Shown: piece after piece, positions 47,089 through 55,756 of the stretch | Layout: each line of letters starts with the position of its first letter | How positions within the stretch are numbered: the stretch's first letter is position 1 | Assembly: GCF_009720385.1 (NCBI RefSeq) | Contig: NZ_ML769305.1 | Span: 16,198 to 80,197 of the forward strand | Source: Catellatospora vulcania | GTDB taxonomy: Bacteria > Actinomycetota > Actinomycetes > Mycobacteriales > Micromonosporaceae | Length of the DNA: 64,000 nt | Direction: 5' to 3' | Translations under genes and position numbers: made by a program | Notes under the pieces: model-generated | The model's database searches: none | Seen by the model: only the letters and a program-made list of their open reading frames with translations | What the model was told of the DNA's origin: nothing

Positions 47089-49170
47089 TCATTTCAGCTT
47101 GATCGTGACGGGCTCGCTGCGGTCGCTGCCGACCCGGGCCACGATCTCGTAGGCCCCCACCGCCGGCGACGGCCCGGCCGGCACCCGGCGGCCCTTCTTC
47201 ACGCAGGTGCTGCTGGTCTTGCCGTTCCAGGTCACGGTGTAGGTGCGCGACTGGCCCGGCCCGAAGCGGACCACCTGGTTGCCGTGCAGCGGGCCGCAGT
47301 CGTCGGACGACCAGACCTTCTCGCCGTCGCGCAGCAGCTGCAGCTCCTGCAGATCGGCGCCGACGTCGCGGGTGCAGGAACGCTTGGACGTGTTCTGCAC
47401 CTTGAGGGTGATGTTGAGCGGGCTCTTGCGGTCCACGGTCTTCTTCGCGGGCGCGGCGGTGACCTTCAGCTCGTCGTCGGTGCACAGCTTCTTGTCCACG
47501 CCGGTGGTCTTGGGCGCGGCCCCGGCCTGCTCGGCGTAACGCACCCGGTAGATCTTCGACTTGGCGGCGTACGGGCCGTCCTTGACGTCGTCGGGGTAGA
47601 GCGCGCTGAAGTACAGCCCGTCGGAGCCCGCGGCCAGGCCGGCGACGGTGGACTTGCCGTTGCCGTTGTACTCGATCAGGGTCTTGGGCCCGGTGGCCTT
47701 GCCCTTGTCGTCGAAGGCGAACATCACGATGCGCTTGCCGCGCACCTGCGGGCCGGAGGCGTAGGTGGGGCCGCTCTCGGAGATGTAGGCGTTGCCGTAC
47801 ACCTCCTTCGGGAAGCCCGCGCCCTGGCCGCCCTCCTCCTGCACGAAGGTGATGCCGACCGGGGCGTGCGCGACGGTCCAGTTGTAGAGCGCCTTGTTCT
47901 TCATCGCGCTGTCGCCGACGTACCAGCCGAAGTCGGTGCCCCGGGTGACGCGGGCGAACCGGTCCATGGAGGGGCCGTTCTCCACCGAGTAGTGCTGCCC
48001 GTCGGCGGCCCGCCAGGCGCCGCCGAACGGGTTGCGGAAGCCCAGGGCGAAGATGTAGTCCTTGGCCTTGATCCCGTCCTTCTTGTCGTAGAACGGGTTG
48101 TCCTCGGGTGCGCTGCCGTCCAGGTTGACCCGCAGCACCTTGCCCCTGAACGAGTTCTTGTCCTTGGCCGTCTTGGGCTCGAACGCGTCGGCGACGTGCA
48201 CGTACAGCTTGCCGTCCGGGCCGATGGTGAGGTTGGAGATCTGGTGCGAGGCCACCATGTCCTCGCCCTTCATGTCCAGGATGGTCTTCACCGAGGTGGC
48301 GCTCATGCCGTCGGCCGCGCTGGTCAGCCGGACCACCTTCGGGTAGAGCTTGCTGCCCGCCTTGTAGACCATCGACGCGAACAGGTCGCCGGACTGCGGC
48401 TCGACGGTGATGCCGCCCAGGCCCAGCTCGCCGTCGCCGGGGAACTTGTCCGTCGGGTCGAAGTTCAGCAGGTTCTTGGCGTACGTCGCGACGCTGAAGT
48501 CGCCGCGCACCACCTTGATCTGGCCGTACAGCTCGTTGACGTAGAAGCGCGGGGCGTCCGGGGCGGTGGGGTGGGCGGCCGCCATGGCGATGCCGACCGG
48601 CAGCGCGAACCCGGACGCGACCTCCTCCACCACGTAGCCGTCCTGCAACGCCCGCCACTGCGGTGCGCCGGGCAGCGGCTCCAGCTGCACGTCCGTCGTG
48701 AAGGAGCGGATCGAGTACGGGCTCCACTGGGTGTCCGGGTCCGCCGAGGACGAGCGGAAGCGGGCGCGCACCTCGAAGGTGCGGCCGGGCGGCAGCTCCG
48801 CCTTACCCGCCAGCGAGCCGGTGAACCTGCCGTTGCCCAGGTGGGTGTGCAGGCGGGAGGCGCCGTGCACGCACTGCGCGGTCCACACCTGTTCCACCGG
48901 GTCGGGGGCGGCCGACCAGATCTCCCAGTCGCTGCACGCGTGCTCGTCGTGCACGTCGGCGTCGGCGAAGGGCTGCGCCTCCATGTGCACGTCCGCGCCG
49001 TTGAGCAGCTGCCCGTCCGAGGACGGCTCGCTGATCTCCGGGGCGAGCGGCGGGATCGACGTCATCGCGGCCGGGCTCGCCGGGCTCACGAACGACAGCA
49101 GCCCCGCGACCGCGATCACCACGATGGCGAGCGCCACCTCACCGACCATGGCGACCTTGCGCGCGCTCAT
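47089..49170 (-). CDS. Secreted PQQ-dependent sugar dehydrogenase-like beta-propeller protein
   Basis: A 693-residue exported protein. An N-terminal hydrophobic segment (about 8-30) acts as signal or anchor. A Cys-containing beta domain (about 60-175, fibronectin-like) precedes the six-bladed glucose/sorbosone dehydrogenase propeller (about 180-555), with GFALPVGIAMA, GELGLGGITVEPQSG, LGFRNPFGGAWRAADG and GSDGLYFSALYPDD. A C-terminal beta domain (about 570-693) resembles BsuPI/DUF4232-type extracellular modules. By family it oxidises sugars with PQQ and calcium, but many members lack proven activity. Between aroC and the phosphodiesterase gene; seems monocistronic. Confidence 0.85.
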   Translation of the reverse strand: MSARKVAMVGEVALAIVVIAVAGLLSFVSPASPAAMTSIPPLAPEISEPSSDGQLLNGADVHMEAQPFADADVHDEHACSDWEIWSAAPDPVEQVWTAQCVHGASRLHTHLGNGRFTGSLAGKAELPPGRTFEVRARFRSSSADPDTQWSPYSIRSFTTDVQLEPLPGAPQWRALQDGYVVEEVASGFALPVGIAMAAAHPTAPDAPRFYVNELYGQIKVVRGDFSVATYAKNLLNFDPTDKFPGDGELGLGGITVEPQSGDLFASMVYKAGSKLYPKVVRLTSAADGMSATSVKTILDMKGEDMVASHQISNLTIGPDGKLYVHVADAFEPKTAKDKNSFRGKVLRVNLDGSAPEDNPFYDKKDGIKAKDYIFALGFRNPFGGAWRAADGQHYSVENGPSMDRFARVTRGTDFGWYVGDSAMKNKALYNWTVAHAPVGITFVQEEGGQGAGFPKEVYGNAYISESGPTYASGPQVRGKRIVMFAFDDKGKATGPKTLIEYNGNGKSTVAGLAAGSDGLYFSALYPDDVKDGPYAAKSKIYRVRYAEQAGAAPKTTGVDKKLCTDDELKVTAAPAKKTVDRKSPLNITLKVQNTSKRSCTRDVGADLQELQLLRDGEKVWSSDDCGPLHGNQVVRFGPGQSRTYTVTWNGKTSSTCVKKGRRVPAGPSPAVGAYEIVARVGSDRSEPVTIKLK

Positions 49171-49263
49171 TCCCGACTCCCGGCTGCTCGACTACGGACA
49201 ACCGCGCCAGAGTAACCAGGAAAATCGGATATTAAGGAGCAAACACGCTGATAACGCTAGAAT

Positions 49264-49306
49264 GCGCACGGCCACCGTGGCGCTTCGCGGTCCGGTGGCC
49301 GTGCGC
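49264..49306. terminator. Hairpin downstream of the glycerophosphodiesterase gene
   Basis: Perfect 14-base arms gcgcacggccaccg/cggtggccgtgcgc with a 15-base loop, seven bases after the stop at 49313. Confidence 0.75.
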
Positions 49307-49312
49307 ACCGGA

Positions 49313-50431
49313 TCAGGACCGGTGCAGCGCGCGGGCCAGCACGCCCAGGTCCGGGTTGTCGGTGAAGAAGCCGTCCACACCCGCGGCCAGGTACGCCGCC
49401 AGCTCGTCGAGGATCCGGCCGTACTCGGTGAGCACCGCCCCGTTGCGCAGGTTCACCGGCAGGAACTGGTTCTCCGCGCGGAAGGTGTACGGGTGCACCT
49501 TGAGGCCCGCGCGGTGCGCGTCGGCGATCAGCGAAGTCGGCTCGGCCAGCGAGCCGTCGGCCGCCCGCGGGATGACCAGGCCCTTCTCCGGCCCGATCCC
49601 GTCGATCACCTCGGCCAGGCCGGACAGGCCCGCCGGGCTCAGGTACTCGGCGTACGAGCGCGGGTCGTTGAACGGGTTGCCCGCCCCGGCCAGGAACACC
49701 AGCGGCGCCTTGACCCGGTGCGCCGAGCGCAGCTCGCGCAGGTTCGCCGCCTCGAAGGACTGCACGAACACCGGCGCGTCCCGGCGGTCCAGGCCGAACC
49801 GGCGCAGCGTCGCCACCAGCGGTCGCTCCAGCGGCAGGCCGATGTTCTGGAAGTACGTCGGGTGCTTGGTCTCCGGGTAGACGCCGATCTCGCGGCGCAG
49901 CTCCTTGGACAGCCGCTCGCGCAGCTGCAGCACCTCGGTGAGGGTGGGGATCTCGAACAGGCCGTTGTAGATCGTGCTGCGCTGGCGCACCGCGGGCAGC
50001 CGCTCCACGGCCCGCAGCGTCTTCAGCTCGGCCAGGGTGAAGTCCTCGGTGAACCAGCCGGTCACGGTCACGCCGTCGATCGTCTTGGCGACCCGGCGGC
50101 CCGCGAACTCCGGCCGGGCTGCGACGTCGGTGGTGCCCGAGATCTCGTTCTCGTGCCGGGCGACCAGCACGCCGTCGGAGGTGCTGACCAGGTCGGGCTC
50201 GATGAAGTCGGCACCCATCCGGGCGGCCAGCTCGTAGGAGGCGAGGGTGTGCTCGGGCCGGTAGCCGCTGGCGCCCCGGTGCCCGACCACCAGCGGCCGG
50301 CCGTGGTCATGATCACGCACCGGTCCATTGTCATGGCCGTCACCGGACGCCCACGCAGGCACGCCGATCAGGGCGGGGGTGGCCACCGCGGCGCTGAGCG
50401 CCCCGGCGATGAAAAGGTCACGTCGGTCCAT
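49313..50431 (-). CDS. Secreted glycerophosphodiester phosphodiesterase
   Basis: A 372-residue exported enzyme. The signal peptide has a twin-arginine-like MDRRDLFIAGAL start and cleavage near PAWASG. The GDPD TIM barrel has the diagnostic VVGHRGASGYRPEHTLASY (HR...PEHT), FIEPDLVSTSDGVLVARHEN and the closing GVDGFFTDNPD. It hydrolyses glycerophosphodiesters to glycerol-3-phosphate, probably for phosphate and glycerol scavenging outside the cell (GlpQ type). It appears monocistronic. Confidence 0.94.
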   Translation of the reverse strand: MDRRDLFIAGALSAAVATPALIGVPAWASGDGHDNGPVRDHDHGRPLVVGHRGASGYRPEHTLASYELAARMGADFIEPDLVSTSDGVLVARHENEISGTTDVAARPEFAGRRVAKTIDGVTVTGWFTEDFTLAELKTLRAVERLPAVRQRSTIYNGLFEIPTLTEVLQLRERLSKELRREIGVYPETKHPTYFQNIGLPLERPLVATLRRFGLDRRDAPVFVQSFEAANLRELRSAHRVKAPLVFLAGAGNPFNDPRSYAEYLSPAGLSGLAEVIDGIGPEKGLVIPRAADGSLAEPTSLIADAHRAGLKVHPYTFRAENQFLPVNLRNGAVLTEYGRILDELAAYLAAGVDGFFTDNPDLGVLARALHRS

Positions 50432-50549
50432 CGTCTACTCCTCCATGCACGGTTACGTCAGGAGGAGTCCAGCCGTCGCGGGCAGCCGGTGATCGACGGT
50501 GCGGTGACATCCGGGCGAATTCACCGCGATGTCACCGCACCGATGCCAC

Positions 50550-51764
50550 TCAGTCGCAGGAGTTGCGGGCCAGCACCTTGTTGCGCACGGCGATGTCGTT
50601 GTCCTCGCAGAATTGCGCGTACGTCGACGAGAACGCCGAGTTGCGCTGCTTGTCGACGGCGACGAAGAAGTACCAGTCGGCCTTCGTCGGCTTCGCCGCG
50701 CCCGCCAGCGCCGCCCGCCCCGGATTGTTGATCGGCGTGGGCAGGAACAGCACGTTGTGGTTGTACGGGTTCTTCTTGTCGTTCTGCTCGGCGCTGGTCA
50801 TGTCCTTGGAGTCCTTGCGCGGCAGACCCTTCGACAACCGCCAGTAGTTGACCGTCACGTCGAACTCCAGGCAGGTGCAGACACCCGACCTGGGCTCGAA
50901 GATCCGGTTGTAGGCGACCCGGGCCACCTTCGGCAGGTCCGCCGTGGTGCCCGACTCCGCCTGGGCGAGCGAGGCGATGATCAGCATCTCGTACGGGGCG
51001 ACCTTCAGCCCGCCGCGCACCGAGTCGGCGAACTTCAGCTCGGCGGCCACGTCCAGGAACCGGCGCACCATCAGCTTCAGCGCGCCCTGCGCGGTGACGT
51101 CCGGCGGGAACTCGTAGGTGTCCGGGAACAGGAAGCCCTCGATCGACCTGGTGACCTTCCGGCCGTCGCGGTCGAACCACGACTCGGGAACGCCCAGCTT
51201 CACCGGGTCCCTGCCCGCGGCCTTGAACTCCGCTTCCGGAATGCCCAACTTCTCGGCCAGCAGCCGGTAGATCTCGAACGAGGTCAGCCCTTCGGCGACG
51301 AGCACACCCTTGACGACACGCCGAGCCGGATCGAGCAGCATCACGATGGCGTCGGCCGCGCTCAGCCGCACCCGCAGCCGGTAGTGCCCCGGCTGGATCG
51401 TCGCGGCCTTCGGGTTGTCCTCCCAAGCGTCGAGGAACGCCTGCTCACTGGCGATCACGTCGTTGGCCTTGAGGACCTTGGCCATCTGCACGCCGGTCGC
51501 GTTCTCCGGGATCTGCAGCATCACCTCGGCCGAGTCCTGCGCGGAGGTGTAGTCGGGCGTGCCCAGCCAGCCTTTGACCTTGTCGTAGCCGAGATACACC
51601 GCGGCTCCGGCACCGCCGAGCAGGAAGACGGTCAGCATCACGGCCACCACCGTGCGGTTGCGACGACGCCTGCGGCGGTTGCGCCGGCCCCGCCCGTCCG
51701 CCGGGCGGCGCGGCCGGTGCGGCTCGGGCTCGTCGCCGAACGCGAGAAAGAACTCTTCCGTCAC
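50550..51764 (-). CDS. mltG: MltG-type endolytic transglycosylase, paralogue 1
   Basis: A 404-residue single-pass membrane protein from GTG 51764 (VTEEFFLAFGDEPEPH; GGGGAGG seven bases upstream). It has a basic Arg-rich cytoplasmic tail (about 20-40), a TM helix (about 42-65) and a YceG/MltG domain (about 90-400). The latter shows SIEGFLFPDTYEFP, IIASLAQAESG, CLEFDVTVNY and FLPTPINNPG. The family cleaves nascent glycan strands. A CTC and a terminal FCEDND...SCD supply extra cysteines. It lies furthest from ruvX and is separated from its paralogues by aroE. Confidence 0.9.
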   Translation of the reverse strand: MTEEFFLAFGDEPEPHRPRRPADGRGRRNRRRRRRNRTVVAVMLTVFLLGGAGAAVYLGYDKVKGWLGTPDYTSAQDSAEVMLQIPENATGVQMAKVLKANDVIASEQAFLDAWEDNPKAATIQPGHYRLRVRLSAADAIVMLLDPARRVVKGVLVAEGLTSFEIYRLLAEKLGIPEAEFKAAGRDPVKLGVPESWFDRDGRKVTRSIEGFLFPDTYEFPPDVTAQGALKLMVRRFLDVAAELKFADSVRGGLKVAPYEMLIIASLAQAESGTTADLPKVARVAYNRIFEPRSGVCTCLEFDVTVNYWRLSKGLPRKDSKDMTSAEQNDKKNPYNHNVLFLPTPINNPGRAALAGAAKPTKADWYFFVAVDKQRNSAFSSTYAQFCEDNDIAVRNKVLARNSCD

Positions 51765-51801
51765 CGGTCTGCCTCCCCAGGGTCGCACCGACCCGGTCAG
51801 G

Positions 51802-52608
51802 CTAACCGCGACGAGCGTCCCGCAGTGCCCCGCGCATCGCCTCGACCGGTGCGGCAACCCCTGTGAACTGCTCGAACTGGCCGAGAGCCTGATTCAGCAG
51901 GAGATCCAATCCGGACACGACGGGGCATCCGGCCCGCTGCGCCGAGGCGGCCAGCGGGGTGGGCCACGGATCGTAGAGCGCGTCGAACAGCACCGTCTTG
52001 GCCCGCCACGGCACCTGGAGGTGATCAGCGACGCCCTTGGGCACGGTCGAGATCACCACGTCCGCGGCGGCGCACTGCTCGGCGTCGGGCCAGCCCGCCC
52101 CGGTCAGCGGCACGCCGAGCGCGTCGGCCACCGGGCGCAGCTCGTCGATCGCCTCGGGACGGCGGGCGTACACGATGACGGATTCGGCCCCCAGCTGTGC
52201 CGCCGCCGCCACCGCGGCGCGGGCGGTGCCGCCCGCGCCGAGCACGGCCACCCGCGACGCCGTGCTGATGCCGGCCTCGCCGAACGCCGCGACCATCCCG
52301 GGCACGTCGGTGTTGTCCGCCCGCCAGCTGCCGTCCGGCTGGTGGACCAGGGTGTTCGCGGCCCCGACCGCGGCGGCTACCGGGCTGACCGCCGTCGCGA
52401 CGGTCAGCCCCACCTCCTTGAGCGGCATGGTCAGCGACAGCCCCGCCCAGTCGGCCCCCAGGCCCGCCACGAAGGCGGGCAGGTCGGCCTCGGCGCACTC
52501 GATCGCGGTGTACGACCAGCCGGTCAGTCCCGCCGCCGCGTATCCCGCGTTGTGCAGGACGGGCGACAGCGAGTGGCTGACCGGCTTGCCGAGGACCGCA
52601 GCGAGCAT
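51802..52608 (-). CDS. aroE: Shikimate dehydrogenase
   Basis: A 268-residue enzyme: LGKPVSHSLSPVLHNAGY (shikimate-binding serines), LTMPLKE with the catalytic Lys, NTDVPGMVAAF, the NADP loop AVLGAGGTARAAV and DALYDPWPTPLA. It reduces dehydroshikimate. ATG overlaps the stop of the preceding mltG paralogue by one base (TGATG). It lies apart from the aroC-K-B-Q operon, in the usual actinobacterial mltG-aroE neighbourhood. Confidence 0.97.
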   Translation of the reverse strand: MLAAVLGKPVSHSLSPVLHNAGYAAAGLTGWSYTAIECAEADLPAFVAGLGADWAGLSLTMPLKEVGLTVATAVSPVAAAVGAANTLVHQPDGSWRADNTDVPGMVAAFGEAGISTASRVAVLGAGGTARAAVAAAAQLGAESVIVYARRPEAIDELRPVADALGVPLTGAGWPDAEQCAAADVVISTVPKGVADHLQVPWRAKTVLFDALYDPWPTPLAASAQRAGCPVVSGLDLLLNQALGQFEQFTGVAAPVEAMRGALRDARRG

Positions 52609-53858
52609 CAGCAGGAGCTCCGCTCCAGCGCACCGTTCTGCACGGCCTTGGTGTTGTCCTTGCAGAACTGGGTGTGGGTCGAGGAGAAGGCCGAGTGGCC
52701 TTGCTTGTCGATGGCCACGAAGTAGATCCAGTCGCCCTTGGGCGGGTTGGCCGCACCCTCCAGCGCCTTCTGGCCCGGGTTGTTGATCGGGGTGGGCGGC
52801 AGACCCTTGGCGTTGCGGTTGTACGGGTTCTTCGAGTCGGTCAGCTCGGCCTGGGTCAGCTCGCTGGAGTGCACGGCCTTCTTCCCGGCCATCTCCCGCG
52901 AGTAGTTGACCGTCACGTCGAACTGCAGGCAGTGGCAGGTGCCGATCTCGGCGACCGCCTTGTCGCTGAAGACCCGGTTGTAGGACACCCGGGCGACCTT
53001 GCCGAGGTCGTCGGCGTTGCCCGCCTCAGCCTGCGCCAGCGACGCCACGATCAGCGCCTGGTAGGGCGAGATGTTCAGCTTCGCGGCCGCGTCGGCGTAG
53101 CCCATGTCCCCGGTCACCTTCATGAACCGCTCGACCATCATCGACAGGGCCGACTTGGCGGTCACGTTCTTCGGGAACTCGTAGGTGTCCGGGAACAGGA
53201 AGCCCTCGATCGAGCGGCTCTCCTTCTTGCCGTCCTCCCGCTTGAACCACCACTCCGGCACGCCCAGCCCGATCGGGTCCTTCGCCGCGGCCTTGAACTC
53301 GGCCTCGGGGATCTTCAGCTTCTCCGACAGCAGCTTGTAGATCTTGAAAGTCGTGAGGCCCTCGGCAATGAGAAGGCCGTTGACCAGGCGGTTCTTGGTG
53401 TCCAGCAGCATCGTGATCGCGTCGGCGGCGCTGATCTGCACCCGCAGCTTGTACAAGCCGGGCTGGATCTTCTCGGCGTCGGAGTTCTTCTCCCACGCCT
53501 CGATGAACGCCTGCTCGCTCTTGATCACGTCCTTGGCCTTGAGCGCCTTGGCCATGTCCACGCCGCGGGAGCCCTGCTTGATCTCGACCTCGACCTCGGC
53601 GGAGCTGGCCGCACTGGTGTAGTCGGGGGTGACCAGGAAACTCTTGATCTTGTCGTAGCCCAGGTACGCACCGCCGGCCAGGCCGCCCAGCAGGAACAGG
53701 GTGAGGAAGAGCGCGAGGAAGGAGCGGCCGCGGCCGCGCTTCTTCTTTTTCTTCTTCTTCTTGTTGTTCCGGCCACGGTTGTTGTCCATACCGTGCCGAC
53801 GGCGCTGTTGGCCGCGTTCGGGGTGCTCCTCGAACGACAGGAAAAGCTCGTCAGTCAT
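52608..53858 (-). CDS. mltG: MltG-type endolytic transglycosylase, paralogue 2
   Basis: A 416-residue paralogue with N-terminus MTDELFLSFEEHPERG, close to paralogue 1. The cytoplasmic tail holds an unbroken run of eight lysines before RGRGR. A TM helix (about 47-70) is followed by the MltG domain with SIEGFLFPDTYEFPKN, IVASLAQAEAGNADD, CHCLQFDVTVNY and GLPPTPINNPG, then FCKDN...SSC. The poly-Lys codons create a local low-GC tract at about 53735-53765. It is probably co-transcribed with aroE, whose start it overlaps. Confidence 0.9.
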   Translation of the reverse strand: MTDELFLSFEEHPERGQQRRRHGMDNNRGRNNKKKKKKKKRGRGRSFLALFLTLFLLGGLAGGAYLGYDKIKSFLVTPDYTSAASSAEVEVEIKQGSRGVDMAKALKAKDVIKSEQAFIEAWEKNSDAEKIQPGLYKLRVQISAADAITMLLDTKNRLVNGLLIAEGLTTFKIYKLLSEKLKIPEAEFKAAAKDPIGLGVPEWWFKREDGKKESRSIEGFLFPDTYEFPKNVTAKSALSMMVERFMKVTGDMGYADAAAKLNISPYQALIVASLAQAEAGNADDLGKVARVSYNRVFSDKAVAEIGTCHCLQFDVTVNYSREMAGKKAVHSSELTQAELTDSKNPYNRNAKGLPPTPINNPGQKALEGAANPPKGDWIYFVAIDKQGHSAFSSTHTQFCKDNTKAVQNGALERSSC

Positions 53859-53991
53859 CGGTGCCCTCTCGCGTACGGGTCGCCATCGGCGGCTACGTTA
53901 CACGTGAAGGGTTTTGCACACCCCCGGACGGACGGCGGGTTTTCGGCCGCCGCCCAGGATCTAACGGGCGCATGCGGACAAGACAGGCGGC

Positions 53992-55215
53992 TCAACAAGA
54001 ACTCTGCGTGAGCACCTTGTTTTTCACGGCCGTCTCATTGTCCTGGCAGAACTCCTCGAACGTCTCCGAGAACGCCGAGTGGCCCGCCTTGTCGGTCGCC
54101 ACGAAGTAGTACCAATCGCCCTTCGGCGGAGACATGGCGCCCTCCAGCGCGGCCTTGCCCGGGTTGTTGATCGGGGTGGGGATCATCCCCTCCGCATTGC
54201 GGCCGTACGGGTTCTTCGGGTCGGTCAGCTCGTCGTGGGTGAGCCCGCTGGACGGTTTGGGGTCCTTGCCGGCCAGCTCCCGCGAGTAGTTCACGGTCAC
54301 GTCGAACTGGAAGCAGGCACAGGTCAAGTCGGGGATCCGCTTGTAGACCCGGTTGTAGGCGACCCGGGCCACCTTGCCGAAATCGTCGGCGTTGCCCGCC
54401 TCGGCCTGGGCGAGCGAGGCCACGATCAGCGCCTCGTACGGCGCGATCCCGCCGAGCTCGGCCGGCACGGTGTCGGCGAAGTTCATACTGCCGGTGACGG
54501 TGAGGAACCGGTTGACCATGACCCGCAGCATGCTCTCCGCGGTGGCGTTGGGCGCGAACTCGTAGGTGTCCGGGAACAGGAAGCCCTCGATCGACCGCGG
54601 GACCTTCTTGTCGTCGGTGCGGTTGAACCACCAGTCCGGCACGCCCAGCGCGATGGGGTCCTTCGCGGCATCCTTGAAGTCGTCCTCAGGGATGCCCGTC
54701 TTGGACGCCAGCAGCTTGAACACCCGGAACGAGCTGAGCCCCTCCGGGATGGTGATCCCGTTCACGATGCGGTTCTTCAGGTCCAGCAGGCGCAGCACGG
54801 CGTCGGCGGCGCTCATGTGGGTGCGCATCTTGTAGAAGCCCGGCTGGATGCGCAGGGCGTCCGGGTTGCGCTCGCCCGCCTCGACGAAGGCCTTCTCGCT
54901 GGCGATCACACCGGCCGCCTTCAGCGTGCGGGCGATGTCTGCCTGAGTGTCGCCGCTCTTGATTTCGACCTGCACCTCGACGCCGTCGGCGGAGGTGGCC
55001 CAGTCGGACGTGCCCAGTGCCCCGCTGATCTTCTGATAGGCCAGGAACGCGCCCAGGCCCAGCCCGCCGAGCAGCGCCAGGGCCAGGGCCATGGCCAGCA
55101 CCGACCGGATCCAACCGAACCGCCTGCGCTGACGACTCGCCTCGCCCGGCGGCAGTTGCTGCCGGGGATCTTCGTCGTGGTCGTCGTCGAAAGCACGGTC
55201 CAGTTCGTCGATCAT
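53992..55215 (-). CDS. mltG: MltG-type endolytic transglycosylase, paralogue 3 (canonical position)
   Basis: A 407-residue protein from ATG 55215 (MIDELDRAFDDDHDEDP, the usual actinobacterial MltG opening), overlapping the ruvX stop (ATGA). It has an acidic then basic cytoplasmic tail, a TM helix (about 36-60), and an MltG domain with SIEGFLFPDTYEFAPN, IVASLAQAEAGNADD, CACFQFDVTVNY, GMIPTPINNPG and FCQDN...SSC. Its position directly after ruvX is the conserved one, so this is probably the ancestral copy. Confidence 0.93.
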   Translation of the reverse strand: MIDELDRAFDDDHDEDPRQQLPPGEASRQRRRFGWIRSVLAMALALALLGGLGLGAFLAYQKISGALGTSDWATSADGVEVQVEIKSGDTQADIARTLKAAGVIASEKAFVEAGERNPDALRIQPGFYKMRTHMSAADAVLRLLDLKNRIVNGITIPEGLSSFRVFKLLASKTGIPEDDFKDAAKDPIALGVPDWWFNRTDDKKVPRSIEGFLFPDTYEFAPNATAESMLRVMVNRFLTVTGSMNFADTVPAELGGIAPYEALIVASLAQAEAGNADDFGKVARVAYNRVYKRIPDLTCACFQFDVTVNYSRELAGKDPKPSSGLTHDELTDPKNPYGRNAEGMIPTPINNPGKAALEGAMSPPKGDWYYFVATDKAGHSAFSETFEEFCQDNETAVKNKVLTQSSC

Positions 55216-55670
55216 CCTGCTCGCCTTCGCTGCGCGTCGAGCCAACCCTGCAGGATCTCCACCGCGGCCGCCTGGTCGACGACGGCACGCTGCTTCTTGC
55301 CCCGGACACCGCGGTCGGCGAGCCGCCGGGTGGCCGTGACGGTGGACATCCTCTCGTCAGCGAGCACCACCGGCACCGGCGCGATGAGACCGGCCAGGGC
55401 GTCGGCGTATGCCCTCACGTGCTTGGCGGCCGGCCCCTCGACCCCGGCGAGGTTGATGGGCAGGCCCACCACCACCTCCACCGTGCCATGGTCGGCCACC
55501 AGGCGCGCGATCTCCACCATATCAGCCGAAATGTCAGAATCATCCGGTTTCGCCTGGCGTGCCACCGTGACCAGGGGCGTTGCCAAGATCCCGTCCGGAT
55601 CGCACACCGCCACCCCGATCCGCACCGTGCCCACGTCGACACCCAGCCGCACCCCACGGGTCCACGTCAT
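55212..55670 (-). CDS. ruvX: RuvX/YqgF Holliday junction resolvase-like RNase H-fold protein
   Basis: A 152-residue protein: RLGVDVGTVRIGVAVCDPDG (first acidic residue), VVVGLPINLAGVEGPAA, VLADERMSTVTA and the C-terminal KQRAVVDQAAAVEILQGWLD. YqgF proteins act in 16S rRNA 3'-end processing or junction resolution depending on species. The ATG at 55670 has GAGGGA upstream. Between alaS (through a terminator) and mltG, the standard order. Confidence 0.93.
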   Translation of the reverse strand: MTWTRGVRLGVDVGTVRIGVAVCDPDGILATPLVTVARQAKPDDSDISADMVEIARLVADHGTVEVVVGLPINLAGVEGPAAKHVRAYADALAGLIAPVPVVLADERMSTVTATRRLADRGVRGKKQRAVVDQAAAVEILQGWLDAQRRRAG

Positions 55671-55695
55671 GACTTGTCCCTCCACACGAAAAAGA

Positions 55696-55742
55696 CCGGA
55701 GCCCCGCCCGGTGCCGCGGATACGGCATTGGCGGAGCTCCGG
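55696..55742 (-). terminator. Intrinsic terminator after alaS
   Basis: Thirteen-base arms with one mismatch (ccggagccccgcc/ggcggagctccgg). On the minus strand the stem is followed by TCTTTTT. It starts 15 bases past the alaS stop, so it separates alaS from ruvX at least partly. Confidence 0.8.
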
Positions 55743-55756
55743 ATGGACTGCTCGGA

